A stretch of 64,000 nucleotides of DNA from Chlorobiota bacterium (GCA_028287785.1 JAQBOZ010000011.1:62001-126000), one strand, 5' to 3'; shown: positions 9,870-20,718, counted from the first letter of the stretch. The notes: generated by a model not told the origin, from the sequence alone. Translations and numbers: made by a program.

Positions 9870-10634
9870 ATGATCGCCGATATTCTTCGTCCGCTTGCTC
9901 GCGTTGTTGCCGCTGCCGTGGCCGCTGGGTGTATCGCCTGCGCGGGCACCGGACGCTCCGAGGTGACGCCGGTCCGGGATGCCCGGCAGGCCCTTCTGGT
10001 CACTACGGATGGCTGGAACGCCACCACCGGGGTGATGCGGCGTTTTATCCGCGAGAAGCCCGGTGGGGCCTGGCGGCAGGTTGGTGATTCCATGCCGGTG
10101 GTGGTTGGAAGGAACGGTCTGGCGTGGGGAAGGGGGATCAACCCGGCGCCCGGCGCAGGCCCACGGAAGCACGAGGGAGATGGTCGCGCCCCGGCCGGCA
10201 TCTTCCGGCTCCGTTCGGCATTCGGATACGCTCCACGGAGCGCCGCCGACGGCATACGGCTCCCCTATACCGAGCTTACCGCCTCGATCGAGTGCGTGGA
10301 TGATTCGGCATCGCGCAGCTACAATCGGATCACCGACGCGGGGAGCGTGGCGAAGGACTGGTCGAGCTCCGAGAAGATGGCGCGGGCCGGAGTCTTCTAT
10401 CGATGGGGGATCACGGTCGATCATAACACCGATCCGGCGGTTCCCGGCGGCGGGTCATGTATCTTCATCCATATCTGGGGCGGCCCGTCCGTGGCTACAT
10501 CGGGCTGTACGGCGCTGGACAGCGCGAACGTGGTTTCCCTCCTCGGCTGGCTCGATCCCACGCTTTCGCCGGTGCTGGTTCAGCTTCCGGCCGACGAGCT
10601 TCCAGCCCTGCGAACCGTATGGGATCTGCCGTAG
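9870..10634 (+). CDS. L,D-transpeptidase/YkuD-like secreted protein
   Basis: Signal/lipobox-like N-terminus; IHIWGGPSVATSGCTALD resembles the HxxG...SxGC catalytic segment. Confidence 0.7.
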   Translation: MIADILRPLARVVAAAVAAGCIACAGTGRSEVTPVRDARQALLVTTDGWNATTGVMRRFIREKPGGAWRQVGDSMPVVVGRNGLAWGRGINPAPGAGPRKHEGDGRAPAGIFRLRSAFGYAPRSAADGIRLPYTELTASIECVDDSASRSYNRITDAGSVAKDWSSSEKMARAGVFYRWGITVDHNTDPAVPGGGSCIFIHIWGGPSVATSGCTALDSANVVSLLGWLDPTLSPVLVQLPADELPALRTVWDLP

Positions 10635-10676
10635 CGGCGGTTCAACAGTCGAAGTAATTCAACAGCCCCCAGCACA

Positions 10677-11609
10677 GTGAACCTTACCTTCCTCGGCACA
10701 GGAGCCGGCGCCCCATCGCGCCATCGCAACGTTTCGAGCATGGCCCTCCGGCTCCCCGAGCGGGGCGATCTCTGGCTCTTCGACTGCGGCGAGGGGACGC
10801 AGCACCAGTTCATCAGGAGCGATCTGCGGATAAGCCGCGTCAGCAGGATCTTCATCACGCATCTTCATGGCGATCATCTCTTCGGCCTGATCGGCCTTCT
10901 CTCCACCTGTAGCCTTGCCGGCGACCCGAAACGGATCGACATTCATGGTCCCGAGGGGCTTGAGGAATATATCGAGGTCTCCCTTCGTCTCTCCGGGACC
11001 ACGCTCGGGTTTCCATATGCCGTGCATGAGGTTCGCGAGGGGATGATCGTGGAGGATGGCGGGTTTACGGTACGCTGCCGGCGTCTCCTGCACAGGATGG
11101 AGACATTCGGATACCGGGTGGATGAGCCAGAGCGCGCCGGCAGGTTCGATACCGCCGCCGCCGCCGCGCTCGGCATACCGCCGGGACCGATCTACGGGCA
11201 ACTGAAGCATGGGGAGAAGGTTGTGCTGGAGGATGGGCGGGAGATCGACGGCGCGGGCCTCTGCGGGCCGGTTGAACGCGGGCGCTCCGTGGTCTATGCT
11301 ACCGATACCATCTATACGCCGGAGGCGGTGGAGCTTGCGCGCGGGGCCGACCTGCTGATTCACGAGGCGACATTTTCGGAGGCGGATCGGGAGATCGCGG
11401 AGCTGAGCCTTCACTCAACCGCGGCGATGGCCGCGCGGGTGGCACGGGAGGCGGATGTGGGGCGTCTGCTCCTGACCCACATCAGCGTTCGTTATCCGGG
11501 GACGAACGGCGGAGGGACAAACCCACTGCTCGATGAGGCTCGCGCGATATTTCCCGCAACCGACATGGCCGCCGATTTCATGAACGTCGAGCTTCCCCGG
11601 CACGCTTGA
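10677..11609 (+). CDS. rnz: Ribonuclease Z
   Basis: LTFLGTGAGAPSRHRNVSS, FDCGEGTQHQ, FITHLHGDHLFGL, HEATF motifs. Confidence 0.93.
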   Translation: MNLTFLGTGAGAPSRHRNVSSMALRLPERGDLWLFDCGEGTQHQFIRSDLRISRVSRIFITHLHGDHLFGLIGLLSTCSLAGDPKRIDIHGPEGLEEYIEVSLRLSGTTLGFPYAVHEVREGMIVEDGGFTVRCRRLLHRMETFGYRVDEPERAGRFDTAAAAALGIPPGPIYGQLKHGEKVVLEDGREIDGAGLCGPVERGRSVVYATDTIYTPEAVELARGADLLIHEATFSEADREIAELSLHSTAAMAARVAREADVGRLLLTHISVRYPGTNGGGTNPLLDEARAIFPATDMAADFMNVELPRHA

Positions 11610-11621
11610 GGATGCACTGTC

Positions 11622-12290
11622 ATGAACTATCTGATCTGGGATTTCGATGGGACGCTCGGCTATCGCTCCGGCATGTGGAGCGGCACGCTGCTCGATATAC
11701 TGGAGAGCCGGATGCCGGGGCACGGCCGTACCATCGACGATATCAGGCCGCATCTGCGGAGCGGATTTCCGTGGCACAATCATCACCTGATCAATCCTCC
11801 AGACCGTCCCGCCGATGAATGGTGGGGTGGCTGCCACGCTCTGTTCACAAAGGCATTTCTCGCGCTTGGCGTGCCGCCGGCGGAGGCTCCGCGCCTGGCC
11901 GGGCTTGTCCGCCACGCCTACACCGACGTTACGCGATGGCGTCTGTATGATGACACGCTTTCCATCCTCGATGCGCTCTCCGCGCTCGGCTGGCGCCATA
12001 TCCTCCTCTCCAATCACGTTCCCGAACTGCCGCTGATTCTTCATCATCTCGGGCTGGAGCCGCGGTTTCTCAGCGTCTTTAATTCCGCGACCACCGGCTG
12101 TGAGAAGCCACATCCTTCCGCATTTCGCGGCGTGCTGGATGTGATGGAGCCGGGGGCGAACGTCTGGATGATCGGCGACAGCATGGTTGCCGATATCCGG
12201 GGCGCGGAGGCGGCCGGCATTCCCGCGATTCTCGTTCGAGGGGAGGACAAAGGAGGGGTTATCGCGATCGTGGAAGGATCGCGCCGCTGA
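11622..12290 (+). CDS. HAD family hydrolase
   Basis: DFDGTLG, LLSNHVPELP, EKPHPSAF, MIGDSMVADIRGAEAAGI. Confidence 0.85.
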   Translation: MNYLIWDFDGTLGYRSGMWSGTLLDILESRMPGHGRTIDDIRPHLRSGFPWHNHHLINPPDRPADEWWGGCHALFTKAFLALGVPPAEAPRLAGLVRHAYTDVTRWRLYDDTLSILDALSALGWRHILLSNHVPELPLILHHLGLEPRFLSVFNSATTGCEKPHPSAFRGVLDVMEPGANVWMIGDSMVADIRGAEAAGIPAILVRGEDKGGVIAIVEGSRR

Positions 12291-12326
12291 TGCCCACACT
12301 CCCCGATCATCATATTGCGTCCTCCG

Positions 12327-12803
12327 ATGCCGATCATTACACTGACAACGCATATCTCCGCGCCGATCGAGCGCGTGTTCGATCTTTCTCTCAGCGTCGA
12401 TCTCCACGTTGCCTCGATGGGGCATACCGGCGAGTCGGCGATCGGCGAAATCACCACGGGGCTTTTGAAGCTGGGCGATGCCGTTACGTGGCGGGCACGC
12501 CATCTGGGCGTGCGGCAGCATCTCACATCGAAAATCACGGCGTTCGATCGCCCGATATATTTCCGTGATTCGATGGTGCGCGGGGCATTCCGCCGGTTCG
12601 ATCACGATCATTATTTCGAGCACTCCGATGCCGGGACGATTATGCGGGATCATTTCGACTACACATCTCCTCTTGGCCTGCTCGGTCATATGGCCGACGC
12701 GCTTTTTTTGAGACGCTATCTCACAAACCTCCTCATCGAACGGAACAGAACGATTCGGGAGATCGCGGAGACCGGGCGGTGGCGGCAATTCCTCCACGAA
12801 TGA
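12327..12803 (+). CDS. SRPBCC family (cell-division-inhibitor-like) protein
   Basis: TLTTHISAPIERVFDLSLSVDLHVASM...GLLKLGDAVTWRARHLGVRQHLTSKITAFDRP...MVRGAFRRFDHDHYF. Confidence 0.75.
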   Translation: MPIITLTTHISAPIERVFDLSLSVDLHVASMGHTGESAIGEITTGLLKLGDAVTWRARHLGVRQHLTSKITAFDRPIYFRDSMVRGAFRRFDHDHYFEHSDAGTIMRDHFDYTSPLGLLGHMADALFLRRYLTNLLIERNRTIREIAETGRWRQFLHE

Positions 12804-12882
12804 TTTCGCTGTTCCATCAGCGCGGATGAGCTGCCGTGCCGGGTTCTTTATCTATATCATTTGTTCTATTTGCGATTAATCG

Positions 12883-13989
12883 ATGAATTTCAAGAGGATT
12901 CTATTTCTATCCGGTATCTCCGGAATAATTCTGAACCTTGGCCTGGCGGGATGCGGTGGCCGTCGCGATACGCCGATCACGCGGGATACGATGCGCGATG
13001 AAGTGCTGATGTACCTGGCGCAACCGACGTTCGGTGGTCGTGAGCTGGAGAAGCAGGTTCTTGGAAACGCGCATTTCGAGCTGATCGATCTGGACAGCAT
13101 GCAGGTCTACATTTCGATTCCCGACAGCCTTGCCGTTGATGGAAAACGCGAGAAGGCCATCGCCGGGTTCGCGCTCGATCCGAAACGGATTGTCCAGGCA
13201 AAAGAGGAGGGAGGGCTTCTGAAAATCGGAGAGACCAGTTGGGTGCATGGCGGAAAACGGGGAATGATATTCCGCTGTCCGGTCGATAATATTCGGATCG
13301 ATACCGCCGCGATGCTCTCATTTCCGTTCGAACGCGGAACCTATCGGGTTTCCGTGGCTGAGCTTGCGGCGCTCGGCGGAAATAAGAATATCTACGGCGG
13401 ACATCTCGATGCCTACATGGATAATGCCGAACATGGAAGGCCGGTGGTGATCGCAAATCATGGAGCGTTTGTCGCGACGCCGGCGGAGCCGTCGATGAAG
13501 CGGTTTGTGGCGGAGGTGACGAAGGGAATCGGGCCGGGCGATCCGCTTATGCGCGAGGACAGGATTCAGGCACTTCTCAATGTTGTCACCAACGAGATCG
13601 CGTATGATGACGTGGAAGCATCCAATGACTACGAAACATTGAAGCGGCCGAATGAAGTGCTGATGAGCCGTACGTCCGATTGCAGCAACAAGACGATTTT
13701 ATTCGCCTCGCTGATGGAACAACTCGGCGAGGATTATCTGCTCGTCTACTGGGAACACCATATCTCCGTCGCGGTGCTGAAGGGGAAATTCCCGGAGGGG
13801 AATGGGGATGCGTTTCAATGGGATGATAAATCGTGGGTTGTCGCCGAAACCACGGCGAAGGATTTTCGAATCGGCCAGGATCGGCTGACGAAGGATTTCA
13901 CATTCGACAGGATTTATTACGTGCAGCGGCCGAGCGTTCCGGATCAGATCATCAACCCGCACACCGGAAAGGTGCTGGTGTTCAGGTGA
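12883..13989 (+). CDS. Lipoprotein with transglutaminase-like core
   Basis: Lipobox LAGC; SDCSNKTILFASLMEQLGEDYLLVYWEHHISVAV...WVVAETT resembles a Cys-His-Asp/Glu transglutaminase-like arrangement. Confidence 0.55.
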   Translation: MNFKRILFLSGISGIILNLGLAGCGGRRDTPITRDTMRDEVLMYLAQPTFGGRELEKQVLGNAHFELIDLDSMQVYISIPDSLAVDGKREKAIAGFALDPKRIVQAKEEGGLLKIGETSWVHGGKRGMIFRCPVDNIRIDTAAMLSFPFERGTYRVSVAELAALGGNKNIYGGHLDAYMDNAEHGRPVVIANHGAFVATPAEPSMKRFVAEVTKGIGPGDPLMREDRIQALLNVVTNEIAYDDVEASNDYETLKRPNEVLMSRTSDCSNKTILFASLMEQLGEDYLLVYWEHHISVAVLKGKFPEGNGDAFQWDDKSWVVAETTAKDFRIGQDRLTKDFTFDRIYYVQRPSVPDQIINPHTGKVLVFR

Positions 13990-14010
13990 TTTTACTATGC
14001 ATCGATTCCA

Positions 14011-14934
14011 TTATTCTCGTCCGGCCGATCCGATTTCCCGCAATGCCACGCCGTAGCGGACGCCGCGCGTGCTTACGGTGATGGCCGGGAGATCGTAGTG
14101 ACGCATGAATTCCTCCAGGATAATCCCGCCTCCCGGAAGGAGATCGGCCCTGTCGGGGTGAACGCCGGGAATTGAAGCTATCCGCTCCACCGGCATCGCA
14201 AGCAGCTCGGCGACGATGCGTGATACCTCCGCGATGGGAAGCCGGAGCCCGTTGAGCTCCTCCGCGTCGAACCGGCGCATGCCGGTGAGGATTGCCCCGA
14301 ATGTGGTGACTGTTCCGGCGACCCCAACCACGTCGATATCGGCAGGAAGCTCGAACGCGCGGCCGATCGCCCGGCGTGCCATCTCCCGCGCGGATCTGAC
14401 GGCATCGGCGGATGGCGGAAGCGTTGAAAGGAACCGTTCGCTGATGCGGACCGCGCCGATATCCAGGCTTATCGCGTCCTTCAGTCGCCCATCCACACCG
14501 GCGGCTATCTCCGTGCTCCCGCCGCCGATATCGATCACCGCGTGGGCCGAGCCCACCATGTCGAGCTTGAACAGGGCTCCGCGATAGGTCAGCTCCGCCT
14601 CTTCGCTTCCGCTCAACAGCGTGATCTCGATCCCGGTCCGTTCCCGCATCGCCCTGATAAAATCCTCCCGATTATTCGCATCCCGAAGCGCGCTGGTCCC
14701 GAACGCAACGATCCGCTCGGCTCCCAGCCGCTCGGCGACCGCCCGATATCGGCTCAGATATCCCGCAACGCGATCGAACGTTTCCGGAAGAATCCTTCGC
14801 GTTGCGTCCACCCCCTTGCCAAGCCGCGCAATTTCATGCTCGTCTCCCAGAATGGTTATGCCACCGCCGGCATCCACGGCAAGCGTCGCCATCAATATCG
14901 TGTTGGTGCCGATGTCGATAACCGAGAATATCAT
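14011..14934 (-). CDS. Ppx/GppA family phosphatase
   Basis: VIDIGTNTILM, GTSALRDANN, LLSGSEEAELTYRGA, VIDIGGGSTEIA. Confidence 0.9.
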   Translation of the reverse strand: MIFSVIDIGTNTILMATLAVDAGGGITILGDEHEIARLGKGVDATRRILPETFDRVAGYLSRYRAVAERLGAERIVAFGTSALRDANNREDFIRAMRERTGIEITLLSGSEEAELTYRGALFKLDMVGSAHAVIDIGGGSTEIAAGVDGRLKDAISLDIGAVRISERFLSTLPPSADAVRSAREMARRAIGRAFELPADIDVVGVAGTVTTFGAILTGMRRFDAEELNGLRLPIAEVSRIVAELLAMPVERIASIPGVHPDRADLLPGGGIILEEFMRHYDLPAITVSTRGVRYGVALREIGSAGRE

Positions 14935-15045
14935 TTCCAGTCCGGGTACTTGATGTGATTCAACAGGCTGTCATTGATTATTCCGGATAATGCGCGGAAA
15001 ATGATTTCCGGATTGGACAAATAATTCGAATATCGTTTCCCCGTT

Positions 15046-15888
15046 TCAGCCCCGCTGGAATTTCGTGGCGATCCACTCATTCTCCCGCTCCTCGGCAACC
15101 GGCTTCAGGCCATGTTCCGCGACGGCTTCCACCAGGCTGTCGTAGTCGGCGTAGAGGACGCCGGAGGTGAGGATGCAGGCTTCGCTGCCGGCGTGCAATC
15201 GCTTCACCATTTCCGGCAGCAATTCGATGATGATATTACGATGGATATTCGCCAGGATGATATCGAAATCATCTTCCCGCACGGCATCCAGCTCGCCGAG
15301 CGTCAGGAGGATTTCAGGGGCATCATTCATCGCGATATTCTCCCGCGAGTTCTCCACCGCCCACTCGTTGTTGTCGATTGCCACCACATGCCCGGCGCCA
15401 TACTTCGCCGCGATGATCGCGAGCACGCCCGTTCCGGTCCCGATATCGAGAACACGCTTGCCGCGAAAATCGATCCCCGGCATCAGCCGCGCAATCAACC
15501 TGGTCGATTCATGATGTCCCGTTCCGAACGACATCTTGGGATCGATCGTGACGATAAGGTCATCCGGCCCCTCCGGCTCCACCGGGTTCCAGCTCTGCGT
15601 GATCACCAGCCGGTCGGTCAGGCGAACCGGCTGAAGCGATTGCTCGAACTCGGCGTTCCAGTTCTGCTCCTCCACGGTTCCCCGCTCCACGCGCAACTCC
15701 GCCCCTTCCGGCATCCACGACCTGAGCGTTTCGATCATTGTTTCGTCGTACGCCCCCTCATCGAAATAGAGCGTTATGCTGGCGTCGTTATCCACGATGC
15801 CGGTGATGGGAAGCGTGCTGGCGACGGCGGTCAGAATATCGAGCGCGTCGCGGTGGGCGTGGCAGGTCAGTGCTTCGTATTGTTTCAT
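15046..15888 (-). CDS. prmA: Ribosomal protein L11 methyltransferase
   Basis: IDPKMSFGTGHHESTRL, VLDIGTGTGVLAIIAAKYGA, DIILANIHRNII. Confidence 0.92.
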   Translation of the reverse strand: MKQYEALTCHAHRDALDILTAVASTLPITGIVDNDASITLYFDEGAYDETMIETLRSWMPEGAELRVERGTVEEQNWNAEFEQSLQPVRLTDRLVITQSWNPVEPEGPDDLIVTIDPKMSFGTGHHESTRLIARLMPGIDFRGKRVLDIGTGTGVLAIIAAKYGAGHVVAIDNNEWAVENSRENIAMNDAPEILLTLGELDAVREDDFDIILANIHRNIIIELLPEMVKRLHAGSEACILTSGVLYADYDSLVEAVAEHGLKPVAEERENEWIATKFQRG

Positions 15889-15963
15889 GCTGCTGAATGC
15901 GTGTAAGGGAATGGGCTCATCGAACAGGTCGGTTCGATGCGGCGCGGGGAGCGCATTGCGTCA

Positions 15964-17052
15964 TCAGATTTCCGCTGCGGCGGCATCGCGCGTCCGCCAG
16001 AAGGGGCGAAGATAATATCCCCAGAGCCCCAGCACCTCACGACCGATGTAGATCGGGATGGCGAGGAGCGTTTGACTTTCATGTGCCGGCACCGTGAACA
16101 CCTTCCACCGTTCCTGCTGATAGGTCATCTTGATGCGGGGGAGGTGATAGGAGTTGCTGACCGCCATGACGCGCCGCGCGCCGATCCGGCGGAGTATCGG
16201 GATGGTGTTGTCGATCGTCGCCTGGGTGTTGACGCCCCTGGGATCGAGGATGATGGCGCTGTCCGGGACGCCCAGGCTCACCGCCAGCCGCCGCATCGAT
16301 TCCGGCTCGCTGATGGCGCCGTCACCATCGCCGCCGGAGAATATCAGCACGGGCGCCAGATGCTGCCGATAGAGCTCGCACGCGGTCCTGACGCGGTCGG
16401 CAAGGGGGATGGAGGGGCGCCCATCGGCATATGCCCTGGCGCCGAGCACCACGACGGCATCGGCGGGGCGACGGTAATCGGTGCGGCCGAAGCAGAGGAT
16501 CTGCATCAACGGAAATGCGATCAGGGAGACGAAGACGGTGGCGGCAATCGGCAGCACCTGCGCGGTCGCCGCGTCCGCGATCCTGCCGATGATGGCTGCC
16601 ACGATGGCGCCGAGCATGGCGGTCATGAAGAGGGAGAAGGGAATCGGAAACGCCGACGGGAGATCGCCCCGTGCAAGGAGGATATAGAAGCCCACCGTGT
16701 TGCCGAGCGTGATGATGCCGGTGATGCCCGCAACCCCGATGGTGGTCCAGCGGCGCCACGGCCGCATCCGGGGACGGAGAGCGCAGGAGATCAGCGCGAC
16801 GGAGAGAATCGCAAGGAGGATCAGCCCGAGCTGCCAGGGGATCGGATGCAGATCGATCCACCATGTGTTGCCGTCGAAGTTCGTTACCAGACTCCCAACG
16901 ATGTTCAGCAGCGTGAAGGCTCCGAGAAACAGGGCAAGCCCACGGATGATGCCGCCGGTCGCCCGCAGGCGCATGCCCGATACGGAACCGGGGAGATCGT
17001 GATTCCGGGGGGAAAAAAGCGCGGGCGCCGAGGCGCGAGTGAATCCATTCAT
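15964..17052 (-). CDS. YdcF/ElyC (DUF218) family membrane protein
   Basis: Several TMs then VVVLGARAYADGRPSIPLADRVRTACELYR, LIFSGGDGDG, SNSYHLPRI. Confidence 0.85.
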   Translation of the reverse strand: MNGFTRASAPALFSPRNHDLPGSVSGMRLRATGGIIRGLALFLGAFTLLNIVGSLVTNFDGNTWWIDLHPIPWQLGLILLAILSVALISCALRPRMRPWRRWTTIGVAGITGIITLGNTVGFYILLARGDLPSAFPIPFSLFMTAMLGAIVAAIIGRIADAATAQVLPIAATVFVSLIAFPLMQILCFGRTDYRRPADAVVVLGARAYADGRPSIPLADRVRTACELYRQHLAPVLIFSGGDGDGAISEPESMRRLAVSLGVPDSAIILDPRGVNTQATIDNTIPILRRIGARRVMAVSNSYHLPRIKMTYQQERWKVFTVPAHESQTLLAIPIYIGREVLGLWGYYLRPFWRTRDAAAAEI

Positions 17053-17441
17053 GATATGATGCGATAGAGCAGCCTGGTAAACAGCGTCATCTGCGGCGTT
17101 GGCCTTCGCGTCTGGCCGCCCTGCATCCGATCGTTGTTGAACAGGCTGGGGATCTGAAGTACTTCAATAACCCGACAGGTTCATCGGTCGCAGGCTGTTG
17201 ACACGCATCTCTCACCGAAAGTTACCGATTGTGCCCGGCCCGGCATCGCCCGGCGGGCCATGTATCGCAGGGAGCGCGGGGAAGATACGCCGGGGAGGGT
17301 GGGGCGAGCTCGTGTATTTACCTCTTGGGATATTTCCATGAGAATGCGACCTTTTCCTTTGGCATCGTTATTGCCGTTCGCTAAAGAAAATGTGCGATAG
17401 CACCGTTGCGGTAATACATCAAATTTCAGTGGAGAAGAACC

Positions 17442-17873
17442 ATGGCACAGTATGAATCAGGGGAAACCAGTGGGCTCAGCAAGGGCCTTCTGATCGGTCT
17501 GCTTACGGGCGGAGCGGTTGGTGCGGCGCTTGCTCTGCTGTTCGCGCCAAAGGCGGGACGGGAGCTTCGCTCCGATATCTCCGATATGACGAACGATTAC
17601 ATCGACAAGGCCGGTGATATCCTGAACAATGCCAGCGAGCGTTCCAAGGAGATCATCAACGAGGGACGGACCCGTGCCGAGAGCATCATCGATGATGCCC
17701 GTGAGAAGGCCTCCACGCTTCTCACCGACGCAGAACGGATCGTCACCGACGCCCGTGCCAAGGCCACTTCCAGCGGCGGCAAAGTGGTATCGGATGTGAA
17801 GGACGGCGCCGGTCGTCTCGCCGATGCCGCCAAGGCCGGCACCGAGGCCTTCAAGGAAGAGCTTCGCGCCTGA
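17442..17873 (+). CDS. YtxH domain-containing protein
   Basis: GLLIGLLTGGAVGAALALLFAPKAGRELRSDI is a canonical YtxH N-terminus. Confidence 0.85.
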   Translation: MAQYESGETSGLSKGLLIGLLTGGAVGAALALLFAPKAGRELRSDISDMTNDYIDKAGDILNNASERSKEIINEGRTRAESIIDDAREKASTLLTDAERIVTDARAKATSSGGKVVSDVKDGAGRLADAAKAGTEAFKEELRA

Positions 17874-18006
17874 CCCCCGGCCCCTTATCGAACAACTTCC
17901 GATCATGACAGCCGGATCGCGCGCCCATTGCGTGCGCGTGATCCGGCAATCGGATCAACATCATGGTGGGCCACCGTGGCGCACTGCCGTCAGCATATCG
18001 ATCCTT

Positions 18007-18525
18007 ATGGAAATATTACTCTACATCGCCGGGGCGATCGCGCTTCTCGCACTTGCCGGGCTCTTCGTCTTTCTCATCTTCTTCCTGAACGGCACCAAGG
18101 GGCTCCTCAACGGCGTGACCGTGGCGCTCAAGGATCTGGTGGGTGAGATCACCGCGCTCCGCGGAAGCCTGCAGGGGACAATCGGAAAGCTGAATGATTC
18201 CGTGGGGCGCATCAACGCCCAGCTCGACCAGGTGGAGGGGATTATCGGCAGCGTGCGGGAGATGACCAACGATGTGGCCCGCCTGACCAGCGATGCCACC
18301 GATGTGGTCCACGATGCGAAAAATATCGTGGTGAGCGTTATCGGCTTCGTGGATAATGTGCAGGCGCAGGTTCAGAAGCCGATCACCGAGGTGGCGACGA
18401 TCTTCTCGGCGCTTGGCGCCGGCATCAGGAAGTTTCGTCGGAAGCTCGGCGGTCACGAGCCGCAGACGGCCCACACGCTGGAGCAGAGCGTCAGCGGCGA
18501 ACGGCATGTAACCTCCGGGATCTGA
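18007..18525 (+). CDS. DUF948-like membrane protein
   Basis: N-terminal TM then an amphipathic heptad-rich region (SLQGTIGKLNDSVGRINAQLDQVEGIIGSV). Start taken at 18007. Confidence 0.6.
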   Translation: MEILLYIAGAIALLALAGLFVFLIFFLNGTKGLLNGVTVALKDLVGEITALRGSLQGTIGKLNDSVGRINAQLDQVEGIIGSVREMTNDVARLTSDATDVVHDAKNIVVSVIGFVDNVQAQVQKPITEVATIFSALGAGIRKFRRKLGGHEPQTAHTLEQSVSGERHVTSGI

Positions 18526-18658
18526 CCGGGGGCTGCCGTATGATGATGCGACCCTGATGACAGCGCGATGCCTGCATCGGACGGCATCGCGCCCGTGGCG
18601 CCAGCGACTGATACACACGCCCACTTCGCTTCGGCGATCCTCCTTCCCTGCCATACTC

Positions 18659-19372
18659 ATGACCTTACTGGAGATCGGCAACAGCACGATCAAGCTGGCC
18701 TTTCCCACCGGCACCTCCTTCGCGATCGAGCGATTCGATCCCGCGGGCATCCATGCCCTGGTGCGGCGATGCGCCGGTCTCTCCGGCCCCATCGTCTGCG
18801 CGCCGGTCGGATCTTCGCCCGTCGGCGATCCGCTTGGGCGTCTGCGCGACGCGGGAATCGACATCCGCGTGATCGAACGCCGGGAGCTGGCCGATGTCGT
18901 GGGGAACAGCTACGATACGCCCGATACGCTCGGGCTGGACAGGATCTTCAATGTGATGGGGCTGGAGGGGGATGGCGTGGTGATCTCCTGCGGCACCGCC
19001 ATCACGATCGACGCGATTGCCGGCGGGAAGCCACTCTGGGGAGCCATCCTTCCAGGCTTCAGAACCGCCGCCGAGGGGCTTCATCTCCGCATCCCGGCGC
19101 TCCCGGTTGCTGAACTCGACAGCATGACGATGATGCCGGCGCGGAGCACCATCTCCTCGGTCGCCAACGGCGTTCTGCTCGGCACCATGCACGCGGTGCG
19201 GGGAATCGTCGGCGAGCTTGCGCTGCGGGCCCTCGGTGGCGATGCCCAGCGCATCCTCATCACCGGCGGCGATGCCGCGACGCTTCAACGGCTCTGGCCT
19301 CCGGGATCGCTTCCGGAAATCGATGAGGCTCTCCTCTTCCGGGGAATGCTCCGGCTTGTCCGGAACTGGTGA
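18659..19372 (+). CDS. coaX: Type III pantothenate kinase
   Basis: MTLLEIGNSTIKLAF, DTLGLDRIFNVMG, ISCGTAITIDAI, GAILPGFRTAAEGL. Confidence 0.88.
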   Translation: MTLLEIGNSTIKLAFPTGTSFAIERFDPAGIHALVRRCAGLSGPIVCAPVGSSPVGDPLGRLRDAGIDIRVIERRELADVVGNSYDTPDTLGLDRIFNVMGLEGDGVVISCGTAITIDAIAGGKPLWGAILPGFRTAAEGLHLRIPALPVAELDSMTMMPARSTISSVANGVLLGTMHAVRGIVGELALRALGGDAQRILITGGDAATLQRLWPPGSLPEIDEALLFRGMLRLVRNW

Positions 19373-19376
19373 TGGT

Positions 19377-20618
19377 CTATGCCGATGGTTCGCCCGTCAG
19401 CGCCGCCAGCGCGTCGCCGGTGCTTCGCGCATCGGGGAAGAAGGAGACGATCCTCTCGATAACCTCATCGACAAGCGCGTCGGGGCAGGAGGCGCCGCTG
19501 GTCAGCACGATCTCCAGCGGGCGATCGTGATCCGGCAGCCAGTTCATGGCCCGCCGCGTTGCCTTTGCATGAAGATCGAAGTGGACGATCTCATCCCTTG
19601 AAACGATCTCCCCCGCGTCCTTGATAAAATAGGTCGGCATCCGCTTCTCGCACAGCTCCACGAGATGGGAGGTGTTGGAGCTGTTGTATCCGCCAACCAC
19701 CACCGCGATATCCCCCCCCGATTCAATCAGCGCGATTGTCGCCGTCTGGTTCTCGTTCGTCGCGTAGCAGAGGGTATCCCGCGTATCGGCGAAGTGGTCG
19801 GCGATGGCATCGGCGCCATATCGCTCAATCATCGCGACCCTGAGCCGGTCGGCGATCGCCTGCGTTTCGGAGGCGAGCATCGTGGTCTGGTTCACCACGC
19901 CGACGCGCGCCAGATGGACCGCGGGATCGAAGCCATCGGAGCACTGCCCGCCGAACCATTCCGCGAATCTCCCGACCGGCTCGCGCCCGGTGATGATATC
20001 CGCCAGCCGCTCCGTTTCCGCCATGTTCTGCACGATCACCGTGGGCGCCTCCGCGCTGCTGTGGGAGAAGGTGGCGCGCGTCTCCTCATGCGTCCGTTTG
20101 CCGTGAATCACCACCGTGCATTCCTTCTCACCCAGCGTCCCCGTCCGGTTCCAGACCTTCTCGACGAAGGGGCAGGTGGTATCCCATCGATATGGGTCGA
20201 TTCCCCGCGCGGCCAGCCGCTCCTGAAGCTCCAGCGTGGTCCCGAACGCCGGCACGATCACGATATCCTCCGGCGTCAGCTCATCCCAGCCGAACAGATC
20301 ATCCCCGGACGGCGTCATGATAAAGCGGACGCCGCGCGCCAGCAGGTCATCGTTGACATGCGGGTTATGGATCATCTCGGAGAGGAGAAAGATTCGTCTG
20401 CCGGGGTTTTCCTCCAGCGCGCGGTAGGCGATCTCGATCGCGTTCTCCACCCCGTAACAGAACCCGAAGTGGCGCGCGATCCTGAAGCGGACCGGCCCGA
20501 AGTCGAGAATGGATGGGGTCAGGTCGCGACGACGGGGATCGCCCGCCTTGCGCGCCGCCTTCACCGCGGAGATGATCGGCGATCGGAAGTATATCGGGAT
20601 GTCGAATGTTCGTGCCAT
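19377..20618 (-). CDS. ispH: 4-hydroxy-3-methylbut-2-enyl diphosphate reductase
   Basis: HFGFCYGVENAIEIAYRAL, LLSEMIHNPHVNDDL, DTTCPFVEKVW, GGYNSSNTSHL. Start taken at 20618. Confidence 0.9.
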   Translation of the reverse strand: MARTFDIPIYFRSPIISAVKAARKAGDPRRRDLTPSILDFGPVRFRIARHFGFCYGVENAIEIAYRALEENPGRRIFLLSEMIHNPHVNDDLLARGVRFIMTPSGDDLFGWDELTPEDIVIVPAFGTTLELQERLAARGIDPYRWDTTCPFVEKVWNRTGTLGEKECTVVIHGKRTHEETRATFSHSSAEAPTVIVQNMAETERLADIITGREPVGRFAEWFGGQCSDGFDPAVHLARVGVVNQTTMLASETQAIADRLRVAMIERYGADAIADHFADTRDTLCYATNENQTATIALIESGGDIAVVVGGYNSSNTSHLVELCEKRMPTYFIKDAGEIVSRDEIVHFDLHAKATRRAMNWLPDHDRPLEIVLTSGASCPDALVDEVIERIVSFFPDARSTGDALAALTGEPSA

Positions 20619-20689
20619 ATCGGAATTGCTGCTGTCGAGACGTGACGATATCGGATGCAAAGCTACGATATAGCAACGTTTCTGTCCGG

Positions 20690-20718
20690 GTCGGGGCCGG
20701 CTTTAAACCGGCCCCGAC
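20690..20718. repeat. REP-like palindrome/possible terminator
   Basis: GTCGGGGCCGG-CTTTAAA-CCGGCCCCGAC, perfect 11-bp arms. Confidence 0.6.

Noticed and set aside
11415-12797. 460-aa - ORF
   Set aside because: Antisense to the HAD and SRPBCC genes; composition typical of shadow ORFs.
15937-17067. 376-aa + ORF
   Set aside because: Antisense to the YdcF-like gene, which has clear family motifs.
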